This document shows, one piece after another, positions 1-9,110 of a DNA stretch of 25,469 nucleotides (its first letter is position 1; each line of letters opens with the position of its first letter). Source of the stretch: Phycisphaerales bacterium UBA1845 (GTDB taxonomy: Bacteria > Planctomycetota > Phycisphaerae > UBA1845); NCBI GenBank assembly GCA_002338715.1, contig DDIR01000067.1, positions 1 to 25,469 of the forward strand, given 5' to 3'. The notes under the pieces are model-generated. The model was not told where the DNA came from. It saw only the letters and a program-made list of their open reading frames with translations, and searched no databases. The position numbers and the translations under genes are program-made.

Positions 1-208
1 AGGCCCAAGAACGGAGCGCGGTTTCTCTACTTTTTACGCATGGGTGATTCAGCTATAGCCATCCTTATCCAAGCGTAGCGTTTTGCTCGTCCACGCGTCA
101 CAGCACGGGCGCCAATACCCACGGGGATTGACTTCATTTTGCCCCTGGATTCCCGCCTTCGCGGGAATGACGACGCTGTCGCACCGCGACGTTTGGACTG
201 AAGGTGTT
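1..208. other. Intergenic region downstream of the HD-GYP gene
   Basis: No convincing gene is visible here. The stretch follows the stop codon of the minus-strand HD-GYP gene and carries the hairpin repeat at 144-172. Short open frames cross it on both strands, but one of them reads the repeat as an Arg-rich peptide (FPRRRESR), which is typical of translated repeat DNA rather than of a protein. Confidence 0.5.
144..172. repeat. Palindromic hairpin repeat (ATTCCCGC-CTTC-GCGGGAAT)
   Basis: The core at 149-168 is a perfect 8-bp inverted repeat, ATTCCCGC and GCGGGAAT, around a CTTC loop, flanked by CCTGG and GACG. From memory, sequences with this core and the peptide signature FPRRRESR occur as dispersed repeats in many bacterial genomes. 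Only one copy is seen in the window, so its repetitive nature is inferred. It sits about 40 bp past the stop codon of the HD-GYP gene and could stabilise the 3' end of that transcript; no T-tract follows it. Confidence 0.55.
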
Positions 209-2236
209 CTAAGCGCTGACTGCCACACCGCGGGCTCTGCTTTCCAGTTCTTTGCGTTTGGCTTTCAAGTACCGTTTTGCCGACGCGATGCCCTCGCGAT
301 TTGAACTGAAGCGGTGCTGTGTGATGTCGCTGAACGCCCGAACCGCCAACCGCGCGTGTTTGCCGTTGCCTTCCACCGCCTTCGCCACAAAGTTGAAACC
401 GCTCCAATCGTTCATCTGCCCAAGCGCGCCGGCTGCATTGAGTGCGATCTTCTCTTCCGGATCATTCAACAGTTCACGAAGGGCTGACGCGGCTTCATAG
501 ACTTTCCCAATTCCGACGGCGAGGATGGCCCGCTCACGGACTTCGGCGTCGGCATCGTGGAGGAGATCGACGAGGGCGCTGCGTGTTGCGCGTGCGCCCA
601 TGGTGGACATGACGTCGATCGCTTTGATGCGGACAGGCTTGTCGCTCGACATGGAAAGCGCGATGACAACCTGTTGAGACGCCGAGGAATGATCGCGTTT
701 CTGAGCAATCGTGTCCAACTGTTCCAGCGCGGACTCCGTATCGCTTCGACTTTCGCGCTCAGCTTCAACAAATGGTGGTGCAAACGAAGTCTCGTCATCA
801 TCCGCGGACTTAACCGGGATGTATCCGCCCATCGGAACGACGTCGGCCCGCTCGTAGATTGAATCTGCGTTGATGCGCCCCAGAAAGCGCAGCCCGACCT
901 TGAACACGTTCTCTTGAAAACGCCGCGACCACGAGACCATTGTCTTCAGCCATTCGAAGTCCCTGCCAACCCGCACGCGAATGTTCAGAATCTCGCCGCG
1001 ATAAAGCGGATGCGCGCTGAGGATGCACATCCCCCCGCGCGACAAATCGAAAACGCACGCGCCGAACTCACCGATGCCAGATTTGGAATTGTTCAGCGAT
1101 CCCGCGTGCAGACATCGAACCACCGACGTCCCGCGAAATCGATGGCGCGGGCGCCGTTGATTCACCGACAGTCGTCCCGCTCGCTTCAGCGCGTTTTCAT
1201 GACGATCGGAAAGGTCTTCGCTGGCTTCTTCCTGCCCGCCAGCCGCCCTTCCGCTGTTGCGAACCGCGGCTTCCTTTTTCTCGCACAAACTGGTCCAGCA
1301 CTTGAGCATGTCCGCATCGAACTGCCGGTTGGCTTGATAGCTCATGACCCGGTTGGCTTCGACGATGCCCAGTTGCGAACGGTATGCCCGCGGACCGATC
1401 ATGGCGTGAAACGAATCGACAATGCTCAGGGCCCGCGAACCCGGAAGGATTTCATCGCCGGAAAGCCCGAGTGGGTATCCGCGGCCATCTATGCGCTCGT
1501 GATGTTGCAGAATGAACTGGCGCGTGATTTGTGGAATGCTTTCGTCGTCGCCGATCAGTCGCACGCCCTCGACCGGATGTTGTTGCAGGAGCAGAACTTC
1601 TTCCTGCGATAGCGGACCGGGTCGATTCAAAATGTCAGCCGGTATCGACAACTTGCCGATGTCGTGCAGCATCCCAGCCAACCCCAACGCCCGCAACAGC
1701 TTTTCATCGCTTCCGAACAGTTCGTAACCAAACAGAATTGCCAATGTCGAAACCATCTGCATGTGACTGGCTGTCGAACGTTCATGCCCGACCATCTGAA
1801 AGATATGCCCGGCGATTTTTGAATCGCTGGTGACGCTGGACAGCACGCTTTCGACGAGGCTGTTGGCCCGCGCAAGACTGTCGGCGGACACGGAAGATTG
1901 AAGTAAGTTTTTCGCCGCCGAGGTGCCGGCATTGTGAACGATTTCAGCTTTGTCCACGGCTGGTATGTTCGGGTTTTTGAGGATATTGTCGATGCGACTT
2001 TCGATGGACTTTTCAAACTCGAACAGTTCATCGCTTCGAACAAGGATGGTCGAGACACCGCTGTCGAGGAGTCGACTCAGGTCGGGCCCCTTTCCGCCGT
2101 GCGCGGAGTCAGAATAGAACACCGGTCCCTTGCCATCCGAAGATGGCAAATAGACTTCGATATTACCCACATCGTCGTTGGCCAACGCGCGGACCGCTGA
2201 CGTTGGAATCTTGGCAAAGTTGGGATGTTTCGACAT
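209..2236 (-). CDS. HD-GYP phosphodiesterase with PilZ and HEAT-repeat domains
   Basis: Predicted cytoplasmic cyclic di-GMP signalling protein, 675 aa from the chosen start. Residues about 140-300 form an HD-GYP domain: HDIGK at 191-195, His220 (QQHP), the HHE..DGRGYP signature at 245-255 and Asp274 in VDSFHAM, so the usual metal ligands appear present. Residues about 362-455 fit a PilZ c-di-GMP receptor domain (RRPRHRFR, then DLSRGG at 397-402). Residues about 520-640 carry HEAT-like helical repeats. The ATG at 2236 is preferred because GGGG lies about 10 nt upstream; an in-frame ATG at 2419 would add 61 poorly protein-like residues and has no ribosome site. The gene lies 299 bp past spoVR on the same strand. 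Whether it cleaves c-di-GMP cannot be told from sequence. Domain calls are firm, the exact start less so. Confidence 0.85.
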   Translation of the reverse strand: MSKHPNFAKIPTSAVRALANDDVGNIEVYLPSSDGKGPVFYSDSAHGGKGPDLSRLLDSGVSTILVRSDELFEFEKSIESRIDNILKNPNIPAVDKAEIVHNAGTSAAKNLLQSSVSADSLARANSLVESVLSSVTSDSKIAGHIFQMVGHERSTASHMQMVSTLAILFGYELFGSDEKLLRALGLAGMLHDIGKLSIPADILNRPGPLSQEEVLLLQQHPVEGVRLIGDDESIPQITRQFILQHHERIDGRGYPLGLSGDEILPGSRALSIVDSFHAMIGPRAYRSQLGIVEANRVMSYQANRQFDADMLKCWTSLCEKKEAAVRNSGRAAGGQEEASEDLSDRHENALKRAGRLSVNQRRPRHRFRGTSVVRCLHAGSLNNSKSGIGEFGACVFDLSRGGMCILSAHPLYRGEILNIRVRVGRDFEWLKTMVSWSRRFQENVFKVGLRFLGRINADSIYERADVVPMGGYIPVKSADDDETSFAPPFVEAERESRSDTESALEQLDTIAQKRDHSSASQQVVIALSMSSDKPVRIKAIDVMSTMGARATRSALVDLLHDADAEVRERAILAVGIGKVYEAASALRELLNDPEEKIALNAAGALGQMNDWSGFNFVAKAVEGNGKHARLAVRAFSDITQHRFSSNREGIASAKRYLKAKRKELESRARGVAVSA

Positions 2237-2535
2237 CAGTCGTGCCCCGATGTAGCGCTTCGATAGACTGCCTGCTTCATTTAACGAATCCCGACCAACG
2301 AATATGTACAATTTGTCTTTTGAGGCCGCAAAAGTCGCAGCACCGTGTGTGTCCGATACCCACATAGAAAGCGCGCAACGAATCGCACGCCGAGTTCCGC
2401 TTTTGCGCCCAACGATCATTGTTCAATTTGATTGGATATTCGACTCGGACCTGGTGCTCAACGATCATTGAATCGGCTGCGACACATCAACCGCAATTCA
2501 ATGGGGCGGTGGTTTCCCCGTTCAAACAAAGCAAC
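2237..2535. other. Gap between spoVR and the HD-GYP gene with a 12-bp direct repeat
   Basis: No gene is supported here apart from a possible N-terminal extension of the HD-GYP frame up to 2419. The 12-mer CAACGATCATTG occurs twice, at 2410-2421 and 2459-2470, 49 bp apart in the same direction. It is nearly palindromic, so it could be a regulator site upstream of the HD-GYP gene. No clear -35/-10 pair and no terminator for spoVR were seen. Confidence 0.35.
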
Positions 2536-4110
2536 TTATGCAAAGGAATTTGCGGGGGCGGGCGTTGCGTCGTCGATGGTTTGCTGGGTCGATTGTTCGC
2601 CATCGAAGCTGAAAAGGATGGGGTCGTCATCGATGACCGACTCGACGTGAACCGGTCGACGCCACAAGCGGTACAGCGCTTTGAGCGTTTCTTTGGCGTA
2701 CTTGATATCCAGGTCGATGTATCCGTGGCGATGCCCCAGGTACAACTCGCCGCGATTGCGGTAGTTGCCGTCGAGCACGTAGATGTACGGCTGAGCATGA
2801 TTCGTCAGCATGAATAACATTTGCTGCTTAATGCGATCAAAGTCGCGATTGACCACGACCATGCGACCGGTGGCCGGGTCGTAGCGATAATGAAACAGCC
2901 TCTGCTCTTCGACGAATTCGGGCGTCAGGAACTCGTCGAGGAAGGTGACATCGTTGTAGATCGAACGCACCTGGTAAATCTTTTCGCGGCCCGGTGAACC
3001 CCGTCCAACGACTCTGCCAGCCGGGGCTTTGTCCTTGCCCCAGTTTCGACGCGTTTCCATGTCGTCGCATGCATCGTATTCGGGACCGTAGCGCCCCGTG
3101 TTCCAGCGCTTTTCGACGTCGCGCAGCAGTTCGATGCCGAGTTTGTATGGATTCAACCGCCCGGGACTGGTCGCGAGCGTGCCCGAATGGTGATCGCAAT
3201 AGGTGATCAATTCCTCGGCTTGCAGGCAGTAGCGGGTCATGATGGTTGAATGCCAGTAACTGGCCCAACCCTCGTTGAGGATTTTCGTCTGCCCTTGTGG
3301 CGCAAAGTAGTACGCCTCGCTGCGGACGATCGAAAGGACGTCGGCTTCCCAGTCTTTCAACGGTGCGTTTTCAAGAATAAACAGGAGCACGTCCCGCATG
3401 GGATGACTTGGAATCGAAATGTGCTTTCGCCCAGTCTCGTAATCCAAGTCGGTGCTCTCGACGGTCGATCGGGCGGGCGGATTGATGTATCGATCCATGT
3501 ACGACTTCGCAGGATACTTTCCGCTGTCAGCCGAATCCTTTTCGCCGCGCTCGCGCTTTTGAGCCCGCTCCTTGGTGGCTGAACGACTTTCGCGCCGCTG
3601 CATGAAGACCGAGTGCGGGTCGATCAGATTTTCCACCGACAGGCACGTGTCGATAAACTCTTCGACCGGGTCGAGACCGTGACGCGAAATGTACCTTCGG
3701 ACGCGGGTGGCGTGGTTGGCCATGTCGTCCATCATGCGGCGGTTGGTCTTGGCGAACCATTGGTTGTTCTTGAAGAAATCGCAGTGGCCATAGACGTGGG
3801 CGATGACCGTTTTCTGATCGACGAGGGCATTGTCGCGCAGCAGGTACGCGTAGCACGGGTCATTGTTGATGACCATCTCGTAAATCTTGCCAAGCCCGTA
3901 AGTGTGCTGCTTGCGGAGGCGATCGTATTCCATCCCGAACCGCCAATGCGGATAGCGCTGCGGAAAGCCACCATATGCCGCGACCTGACTCATCTCGTCG
4001 CTTTCGAGCATCTCGAAGATCGTCGGGTAGAAATCCAACCCCTCCAACCGCGCATACTCCGCGATCGATTCGGCATAGTCAGCCAGGATTTTCGGAAGAA
4101 CCCGTCTCAT
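2536..4110 (-). CDS. spoVR: SpoVR family protein
   Basis: A 524-aa protein, close to E. coli YcgB (about 510 aa). The family is named after Bacillus stage V sporulation protein R but is widespread in non-spore-formers, and its biochemical role is unknown. Recognisable family blocks are the N-terminal Tyr/Glu-rich stretch (GLDFYPTIFEML), RYPHWRFG, NNDPCYAYL, and H-rich motifs such as VYGHCDFFKNN and LNEGWASYWH, which look like metal-site residues. The C-terminal region has YVLDGNYRNRGELYLGH. It starts 29 bp after the yhbH stop, with a weak GAAGAAG next to the ATG, so it is probably co-transcribed with prkA and yhbH. This three-gene order is the classic prkA-yhbH-spoVR (E. coli yeaG-yeaH, plus ycgB) association, which implies a shared pathway. 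Confidence 0.95.
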   Translation of the reverse strand: MRRVLPKILADYAESIAEYARLEGLDFYPTIFEMLESDEMSQVAAYGGFPQRYPHWRFGMEYDRLRKQHTYGLGKIYEMVINNDPCYAYLLRDNALVDQKTVIAHVYGHCDFFKNNQWFAKTNRRMMDDMANHATRVRRYISRHGLDPVEEFIDTCLSVENLIDPHSVFMQRRESRSATKERAQKRERGEKDSADSGKYPAKSYMDRYINPPARSTVESTDLDYETGRKHISIPSHPMRDVLLFILENAPLKDWEADVLSIVRSEAYYFAPQGQTKILNEGWASYWHSTIMTRYCLQAEELITYCDHHSGTLATSPGRLNPYKLGIELLRDVEKRWNTGRYGPEYDACDDMETRRNWGKDKAPAGRVVGRGSPGREKIYQVRSIYNDVTFLDEFLTPEFVEEQRLFHYRYDPATGRMVVVNRDFDRIKQQMLFMLTNHAQPYIYVLDGNYRNRGELYLGHRHGYIDLDIKYAKETLKALYRLWRRPVHVESVIDDDPILFSFDGEQSTQQTIDDATPAPANSFA

Positions 4111-4139
4111 CTTCTTCGCCCGATCGCTTTATCGCCCGC

Positions 4140-5231
4140 TCATTGACCGCTCATGAAAAACGTCTTGATGCTGTCGTAAATGTCGTCCTTGGTGTTGACC
4201 CGCGACGTGATCAGATTGTCGATGTCGGGCAGATGCTCGTGCAGAACGTTGATAAAGTTACCGCTGCCATAGGCGCTGGCCACCTGGCAGTAACCAAAGA
4301 GGTTGATCTGCGGCAATAAATCTTCCGAAAGCATGCGACAACATTCGCGGCTGTCGGATTCGCTGCTGTTGTCGCCGTCGGAGAAGTGGAAGAGATAGAC
4401 GTTCCACTCATTGGCGTCGTATGAGGTTTCGAGCAGTTCCTTGGCCAATCGAAACGCGCTGGAAATACGCGTTCCGCCGTCTTCGCGCAGCCGAAAAAAC
4501 GTCTCGCGGTCGACCTCGCCGGCGCGCACATCGTGCACGATGTAGCGACTTTCAATGCCCTGATAATTTCGCCTAAGCCAGGCGTCGATCCAGAACGCCT
4601 CCAACCGCACGAGTTCCTTTTGCTCGCTGCCCATCGAACCGGACACGTCCATCATGTAGATGATGACGGCATTCGACTGCGGGCTCAGTACCGTTTTCCA
4701 ACTTCGATAGACCTTGTCGCCGCGTTCGAAAATGATGCGCGGGCGCGAGGGGTCGTAGACACCGCTCATGATCTGTCGGCGCAGCGCCCGTCGAAACGTT
4801 CGCTTGAAATGTCGCAACGATTCCGGACCGGACTGGCGGATGCCGGTGTAGCGGTCGCGTTCGGAGGTGATGTTCTTGCGGCCCCGGGGTTGAATGCGGG
4901 GCAGTTGCAGTTCTTCGCCAAGGATGTCGGCGAGTTCATCCAGACCAACTTCGACTTCGAGGATGTGTTGTCCCTGCTGCGTGCCGCCGGGTCCGAGCCC
5001 TTCGCCGCTGCCCACTTCGTCGCCCGGCTGACCGTCGCCGCTGCCCACACCGGAATCGCTGTTGTCACCGTAGCGAAATCGGGGCGTGTCGATGTTGCGG
5101 ACGGGGATGCTGATCGATCGCTTCCCCTCCCGGCCGAGGAGTTCACCCTGCGACAGGAACTTCCGCAAGTCTTTGCGGATTTTTCCTTTCACGATCTGGC
5201 GAAATCGTTGGTGGTCCTTGGCGATCTTCAT
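4140..5231 (-). CDS. yhbH: DUF444 / YeaH-YhbH family protein
   Basis: A 363-aa protein with the layout of the YhbH/YeaH family. A basic N-terminus (MKIAKDHQRFRQIVKGKI) is followed by a Gly/Asp-rich linker at about 55-88. A conserved LPRIQPRG block lies near 110-117, and a von Willebrand A-like domain begins near 185. The MIDAS-type motif DVSGSM is at 195-200, and the later HFSDGD matches the second conserved Asp region. No enzymatic activity is known; in E. coli YeaH works with the kinase YeaG. It lies 108 bp downstream of prkA and 29 bp upstream of spoVR. The ATG at 5231 gives the family N-terminus; the upstream AGGG is distant (about 14 nt), so its ribosome site is weak. The call is firm, while the cellular role is inferred from the cluster. 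Confidence 0.95.
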   Translation of the reverse strand: MKIAKDHQRFRQIVKGKIRKDLRKFLSQGELLGREGKRSISIPVRNIDTPRFRYGDNSDSGVGSGDGQPGDEVGSGEGLGPGGTQQGQHILEVEVGLDELADILGEELQLPRIQPRGRKNITSERDRYTGIRQSGPESLRHFKRTFRRALRRQIMSGVYDPSRPRIIFERGDKVYRSWKTVLSPQSNAVIIYMMDVSGSMGSEQKELVRLEAFWIDAWLRRNYQGIESRYIVHDVRAGEVDRETFFRLREDGGTRISSAFRLAKELLETSYDANEWNVYLFHFSDGDNSSESDSRECCRMLSEDLLPQINLFGYCQVASAYGSGNFINVLHEHLPDIDNLITSRVNTKDDIYDSIKTFFMSGQ

Positions 5232-5339
5232 GGCGACGATTCATTTCCCTTTGGCCTCAAGCGCGTGGCAAACGTCGTGGGGCTGTTGACGCTTTTCCCT
5301 CCACCGATTGATGCTTCGGTTTACCTGTTGGACATTTTT

Positions 5340-7400
5340 CTATTCATTCGCTTCCGCATCGCCGCGTGCAAAAATGCTGGCGACGTAGTTGAGCACGTCG
5401 GTGGCGCTCGTTTCGTTGTATCCGAAGTACTTGATGAGACGCTGCTTGACGACGTCGATCTTGGCCTGCGTTTCGTCGTCGACGACGCCCGACACGACGT
5501 TCTTGAGCTTGATCGTATCGCGCTGGTCTTCAAACAACTTCAATTCCAACGCCTTGTGCAGGCGTGCGTTGGTCTGGTATTCGAAGCGCTTTCCATCGAG
5601 CGACAACGCGCCGATGTAGTTCATGATCTCCTGGCGGAAGTCATCCTTGCGCGATTCGGGGATGTCGATCTTTTCTTCGATCGACCGCATCAGACGCTCA
5701 TCCGGCTCCTCATCTTTACCGGTGTATTTGTTGCGAACTTTTTCGTGCTGGGTGTAGGCTCGGACGTTTTCGATGTAGTTCGAGCACAACCGCTTGATCG
5801 CGTCTTCGTCGGCGCTGATCGCCCGCTGCACTTCGCTCTTGAGGATGTCTTCGTACTCTTCCTTGACCATGCCCAACAGCTCGCGATAGCGCTTCTTGAG
5901 TTCCTCGTCGTTGATCAGGCTGTGATGCGACAAGCCGCTTTCAAGTTCGTTCATCACCATGAACGGATTGACGCAGTTTTCTTCCTGGGCCTGATCCGAC
6001 ACCAGCGCGTTTGAAATCTTGTCTTGAATGTATCGCGGTGAAATACCCTGCATGCCTTCGCGCGGGGCTTCTTCGCGCAGTTCCCGCACCGAATCTTCGG
6101 TGAAGTTCGGAATGGTTCGCCCGTTGTAAAGCTTGAGCTTCTGCATCAGACTCAGACCGGCTTTCTTCGGTTCTTCAAGGCGCGTCAGCACCGCCCACAT
6201 CGCCGCCGTCTCCAGCGTATGCGGCGCGATGTGCACACCGCGGATCTTGTCCTTGTTGAAGTCCTTGTCGTAAATCTTGATCTCGTCGGTCAGCTTGATG
6301 TTGTAGGGCACGTCGATGCGAATCGTGCGATCGCGGAACGCCTCCATCAACTCGTTGGCTTGCAGCTTTTTGTATTCCGGCTCGTTGGTATGCCCGATGA
6401 TGACTTCGTCGATGTCGGTCTGGGCGAATTTCTTCGGCTTGATCGAATGCTCCTGGGACGCACCCAGCAGGTCATAAAGAAACGCGACGTCGAGCTTCAA
6501 GACTTCGATGAATTCGACGATGCCGCGGTTGGCCACGTTCAGTTCGCCGTCGAAGTTGAACGCCCGCGGATCGCTGTCGCTGCCATATTCGGCGATCTTG
6601 CGGTAGTTGATGTCGCCGGTCAGTTCGGTGGAATCCTGGTTCTTTTCGTCTTTCGGCTGGAATGTCCCGATACCGCGACGGTCCTTTTCCGAGAGGATCA
6701 ATCGCTGCACGACGACGTGGTCCATCACCTTGGTCCAGTCGCCGTCGTACTTGACTTGAAGGTCGTCGAACATCCGTCGGCAGAACGGATCGAGATGCCC
6801 TTCGATGCGAATGCGGCGATTTTCCGGCAGGTCGCCGTTGATGCGATTGAGCACTTCCGCACGCGCTTCAACGGGAATCAATTTCAACGGTTCTTCGTGC
6901 ATTGGGCACGGGCAGATCTGCTCGACGCCATCGGCATTGGGCACCTTCCACGAGAACGTGTACGCCGCCCCCTCTTCCAGTTTCGAGTAATGCTCGATCC
7001 CGCGCTTCAGCAAACGCACAATCGTGCTCTTCGACGAACCAACCGGACCATGCAACAAGAGAATGCGCCGCTCCGTTCCATAACCATAAGCAGCCGATCG
7101 AAACACATCGACGAGATTCATCAACGTCTTGTCGAGACCGAAGATGCCATCCGCGCCGCTGTTGATCGGGTCGGAGAAGAAGTTGTAGCGGATCATGTCC
7201 TCACGATTGACCTTGTAGCGCTCGGTCCCGTAGTGGAGGATCATGTCGTACAAACGTTGGAAGGCGTTGCGGGCGATCGAAGGATTCTTCGCCACAAGAT
7301 CGAGGTAGTCCCAGATGGTGCCCTTCCAGTGCTGATCGTGAAAGCGCTTTACGTCGATCTTGCTATTGATAAGGTCGATCAGTTCACTCTTGCTCGCCAT
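5340..7400 (-). CDS. prkA: PrkA-type serine protein kinase (AAA+ ATPase)
   Basis: A 686-aa protein, slightly longer than B. subtilis PrkA or E. coli YeaG (about 630-645 aa). The N-terminal PrkA AAA domain shows the Walker A motif GPVGSSKST at 118-126 and family blocks [11 protein letters not shown] and RYNFFSDP. The C-terminal half matches the PrkA kinase-like domain ([27 protein letters not shown]). Family members act in stationary phase or stress; kinase and, in some species, protease activity have been reported. It is the first gene of the prkA-yhbH-spoVR run. The start is well supported: a perfect GGAGGT lies 8 nt before the ATG. The 413-bp gap upstream leaves room for its own promoter. 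Confidence 0.96.
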   Translation of the reverse strand: MASKSELIDLINSKIDVKRFHDQHWKGTIWDYLDLVAKNPSIARNAFQRLYDMILHYGTERYKVNREDMIRYNFFSDPINSGADGIFGLDKTLMNLVDVFRSAAYGYGTERRILLLHGPVGSSKSTIVRLLKRGIEHYSKLEEGAAYTFSWKVPNADGVEQICPCPMHEEPLKLIPVEARAEVLNRINGDLPENRRIRIEGHLDPFCRRMFDDLQVKYDGDWTKVMDHVVVQRLILSEKDRRGIGTFQPKDEKNQDSTELTGDINYRKIAEYGSDSDPRAFNFDGELNVANRGIVEFIEVLKLDVAFLYDLLGASQEHSIKPKKFAQTDIDEVIIGHTNEPEYKKLQANELMEAFRDRTIRIDVPYNIKLTDEIKIYDKDFNKDKIRGVHIAPHTLETAAMWAVLTRLEEPKKAGLSLMQKLKLYNGRTIPNFTEDSVRELREEAPREGMQGISPRYIQDKISNALVSDQAQEENCVNPFMVMNELESGLSHHSLINDEELKKRYRELLGMVKEEYEDILKSEVQRAISADEDAIKRLCSNYIENVRAYTQHEKVRNKYTGKDEEPDERLMRSIEEKIDIPESRKDDFRQEIMNYIGALSLDGKRFEYQTNARLHKALELKLFEDQRDTIKLKNVVSGVVDDETQAKIDVVKQRLIKYFGYNETSATDVLNYVASIFARGDAEANE

Positions 7401-7813
7401 CGCTCAATACCTCCGAAATCTGCGCAGTCCGTTTTGCAGCATCGCCATATCTTCGCATCGGCATGCAGCCCCCAATGCATAAAGGCCTTTGCCTTCGGCA
7501 AATCAAATGGACACGATATTCAGGCCGGGCGCGGCTTACGTCTACAGAAATCCACACCACGCTAATCGGTTTGGAATCGGTCCCTGGGCCTTGAATTGAT
7601 CCCCGTCGGCTCCATTTCGATCCTAGCGCCGCCCACGGGGCCAGTCAATTCGCATATAGGTGTAAGTTTCTGTCAAGTAACGAGATAGAGCAAAATAATC
7701 CATCGACGGCTAGGCTTGTCCAGCGCAGGGGAGCCCAAGGGCATCGCGATCGCGCTGGCGGCATCGATACCCACGTTCATTGGTAATTTGCGCAATCTTA
7801 AGGGTAAGCGTGC
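7401..7813. other. 413-bp gap between pfk and prkA; probable prkA promoter region
   Basis: No gene is seen. The prkA ribosome site GGAGGT is at the left end. A sigma-70-like pair on the minus strand is listed separately. A GCGATCGC octamer lies near 7746. No clear terminator follows the phosphofructokinase stop codon. Confidence 0.5.
7620..7648 (-). promoter_or_regulatory. Candidate sigma-70-type promoter for prkA
   Basis: Read on the minus strand, TTGACT (7643-7648) is followed after exactly 17 nt by TAGGAT (7620-7625). These match 5/6 and 4/6 of the -35 and -10 consensus. It would give a leader of roughly 210 nt before the prkA ATG. A second TTGACA lies upstream at 7671-7676 but has only a 12-nt spacer to TATATG. 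Promoter consensus in this phylum is poorly known, so this is tentative. Confidence 0.3.
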
Positions 7814-8917
7814 CTACAGGTCTTTGGTGCCGAAGCTGACGCCAATCGCCTGACATGCGCGAATCAACGGATCGTCCAATTCAACGGTGCGCTGGCGATC
7901 CGCGACCTCGGTGATGGGCACGCTCGACAGTCGCGACTTTTGCATCACGACCAATCGATCAAACTGCTCGGATGCGATCAACTCCGTCGCGTGGAAACCA
8001 AACTGCGTCGCGAGCACACGGTCGTAGGCACTTGGTGTACCGCCGCGCTGCACATGCCCCAGCACCGTCGCGCGACATTCGAGGCGCGTCTTCTGTTCGA
8101 TCTGGCGGGCGAGATGCGTGCTCACACCGCCGAGTCGAATCGGGTCCGGTGAATCAACCACGATCTGATCGATCACCACTTCACCGCCGATCGGTTTTGC
8201 CCCTTCGGCGACAGCGATGATTGTAAACGCCTTGCCGCGTTTGCTGCGCATCTTGCAATAGTCGCACACGACATCGAGATCGTACGGAATCTCCGGCAGC
8301 AGGATCACGTCCGCACCGCTCGCCGCGCCGGCGTGTAAGGTCAGCCAACCGGCATTACGCCCCATCATCTCAACCAGCATCACGCGGTGATGACTGGACG
8401 CGGTGGTATGAATGCGGTCGAGCGCTTCGGTGGCCGTCTCGACGGCGGTGTTGAAACCGAAGGTAACCTCGGTGTGCATCAGGTCGTTGTCAATCGTCTT
8501 GGGCACGCCGATGCAGCGGATGCCCGTGGTCACCAGATGCGACGCACCGCTCATCGTCCCATCACCGCCGATGCAGACGATCACATCGAGTTCGCGGGTG
8601 GCGATGTGTTCAATACACCGCGGGGTGACGTCTTCAAAAACAGGCTTGCCATCTTCGTCGATGCCGACGTTGAAGTTGGCTGGGTCGGCTTTGTTGCTGG
8701 TACCGAGAATCGTTCCACCCTGCGTCAGGATGTTCGACGTGTCGGTCATCGAGAGCGGGTGCATGCGATTGCGGATGATTCCGAGGAAGCCATCCTCGAT
8801 ACCGATGACCTCCCAGCCGTAATCATTGATCGCCGTCTTGACCACGGCTCGAATCACTGCATTCAGACCTGGGCAATCGCCTCCACCCGTCAGGACTCCG
8901 ATCCGCTTGACAGCCAT
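7814..8917 (-). CDS. 6-phosphofructokinase, group III type
   Basis: A 367-aa cytoplasmic glycolytic enzyme that phosphorylates fructose 6-phosphate to fructose 1,6-bisphosphate. The N-terminal phosphate loop is GVLTGGGDCPGLNA (7-20). The phosphoryl donor motif is GGDG at 117-120, and the catalytic motif is PKTIDND at 139-145 with Asp143 as probable base. MMGRNAGW (184-191) binds the sugar phosphate. Glycine as the last residue of GGDG normally goes with ATP use, because pyrophosphate enzymes have Asp there. The Lys in PKTIDND is found in pyrophosphate enzymes and in some ATP-dependent group III enzymes of actinobacteria. ATP is therefore the better guess, but donor preference is not certain. 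A GGAGA ribosome site 8 nt upstream fixes the ATG. The gene seems to stand alone. Confidence 0.93.
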   Translation of the reverse strand: MAVKRIGVLTGGGDCPGLNAVIRAVVKTAINDYGWEVIGIEDGFLGIIRNRMHPLSMTDTSNILTQGGTILGTSNKADPANFNVGIDEDGKPVFEDVTPRCIEHIATRELDVIVCIGGDGTMSGASHLVTTGIRCIGVPKTIDNDLMHTEVTFGFNTAVETATEALDRIHTTASSHHRVMLVEMMGRNAGWLTLHAGAASGADVILLPEIPYDLDVVCDYCKMRSKRGKAFTIIAVAEGAKPIGGEVVIDQIVVDSPDPIRLGGVSTHLARQIEQKTRLECRATVLGHVQRGGTPSAYDRVLATQFGFHATELIASEQFDRLVVMQKSRLSSVPITEVADRQRTVELDDPLIRACQAIGVSFGTKDL

Positions 8918-9089
8918 TCGCCATTCTCCGTTGAACGATACGGGATATTTTTTTTACCGATTGATCGATCTTTGATCAACCAGCCGTTGTATCGTCCGAC
9001 TGCCCCGGCGTCCTTCACTTTGAAATCAGAATTCAAGCAGTCCGCACGTCATTCGAATGGTGTCCATACGCTATCCGGCACTTCTGCAA

Positions 9090-9107
9090 GAGACGCTTTT
9101 ACGTCTC
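9090..9107 (-). terminator. Weak hairpin after the cytochrome c peroxidase-like gene
   Basis: GAGACG (9090-9095) and CGTCTC (9102-9107) form a 6-bp stem with a 6-nt loop just past the stop codon of the minus-strand gene ending at 9111. Only a short TT follows on that strand, so termination is possible but weakly supported. Confidence 0.35.
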
Positions 9108-9110
9108 CTA

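Noticed and set aside
4533..6014. Long 493-aa open frame on the plus strand opposite yhbH and prkA
   Set aside because: It runs antisense across two firmly identified genes, has the Val/Asp/Leu-rich composition typical of a mirror frame in GC-rich DNA, and shows no recognised domain.
6219..7565. 448-aa open frame on the plus strand opposite prkA
   Set aside because: Antisense shadow of prkA with repetitive Val/Asp/His-rich composition and no motif.
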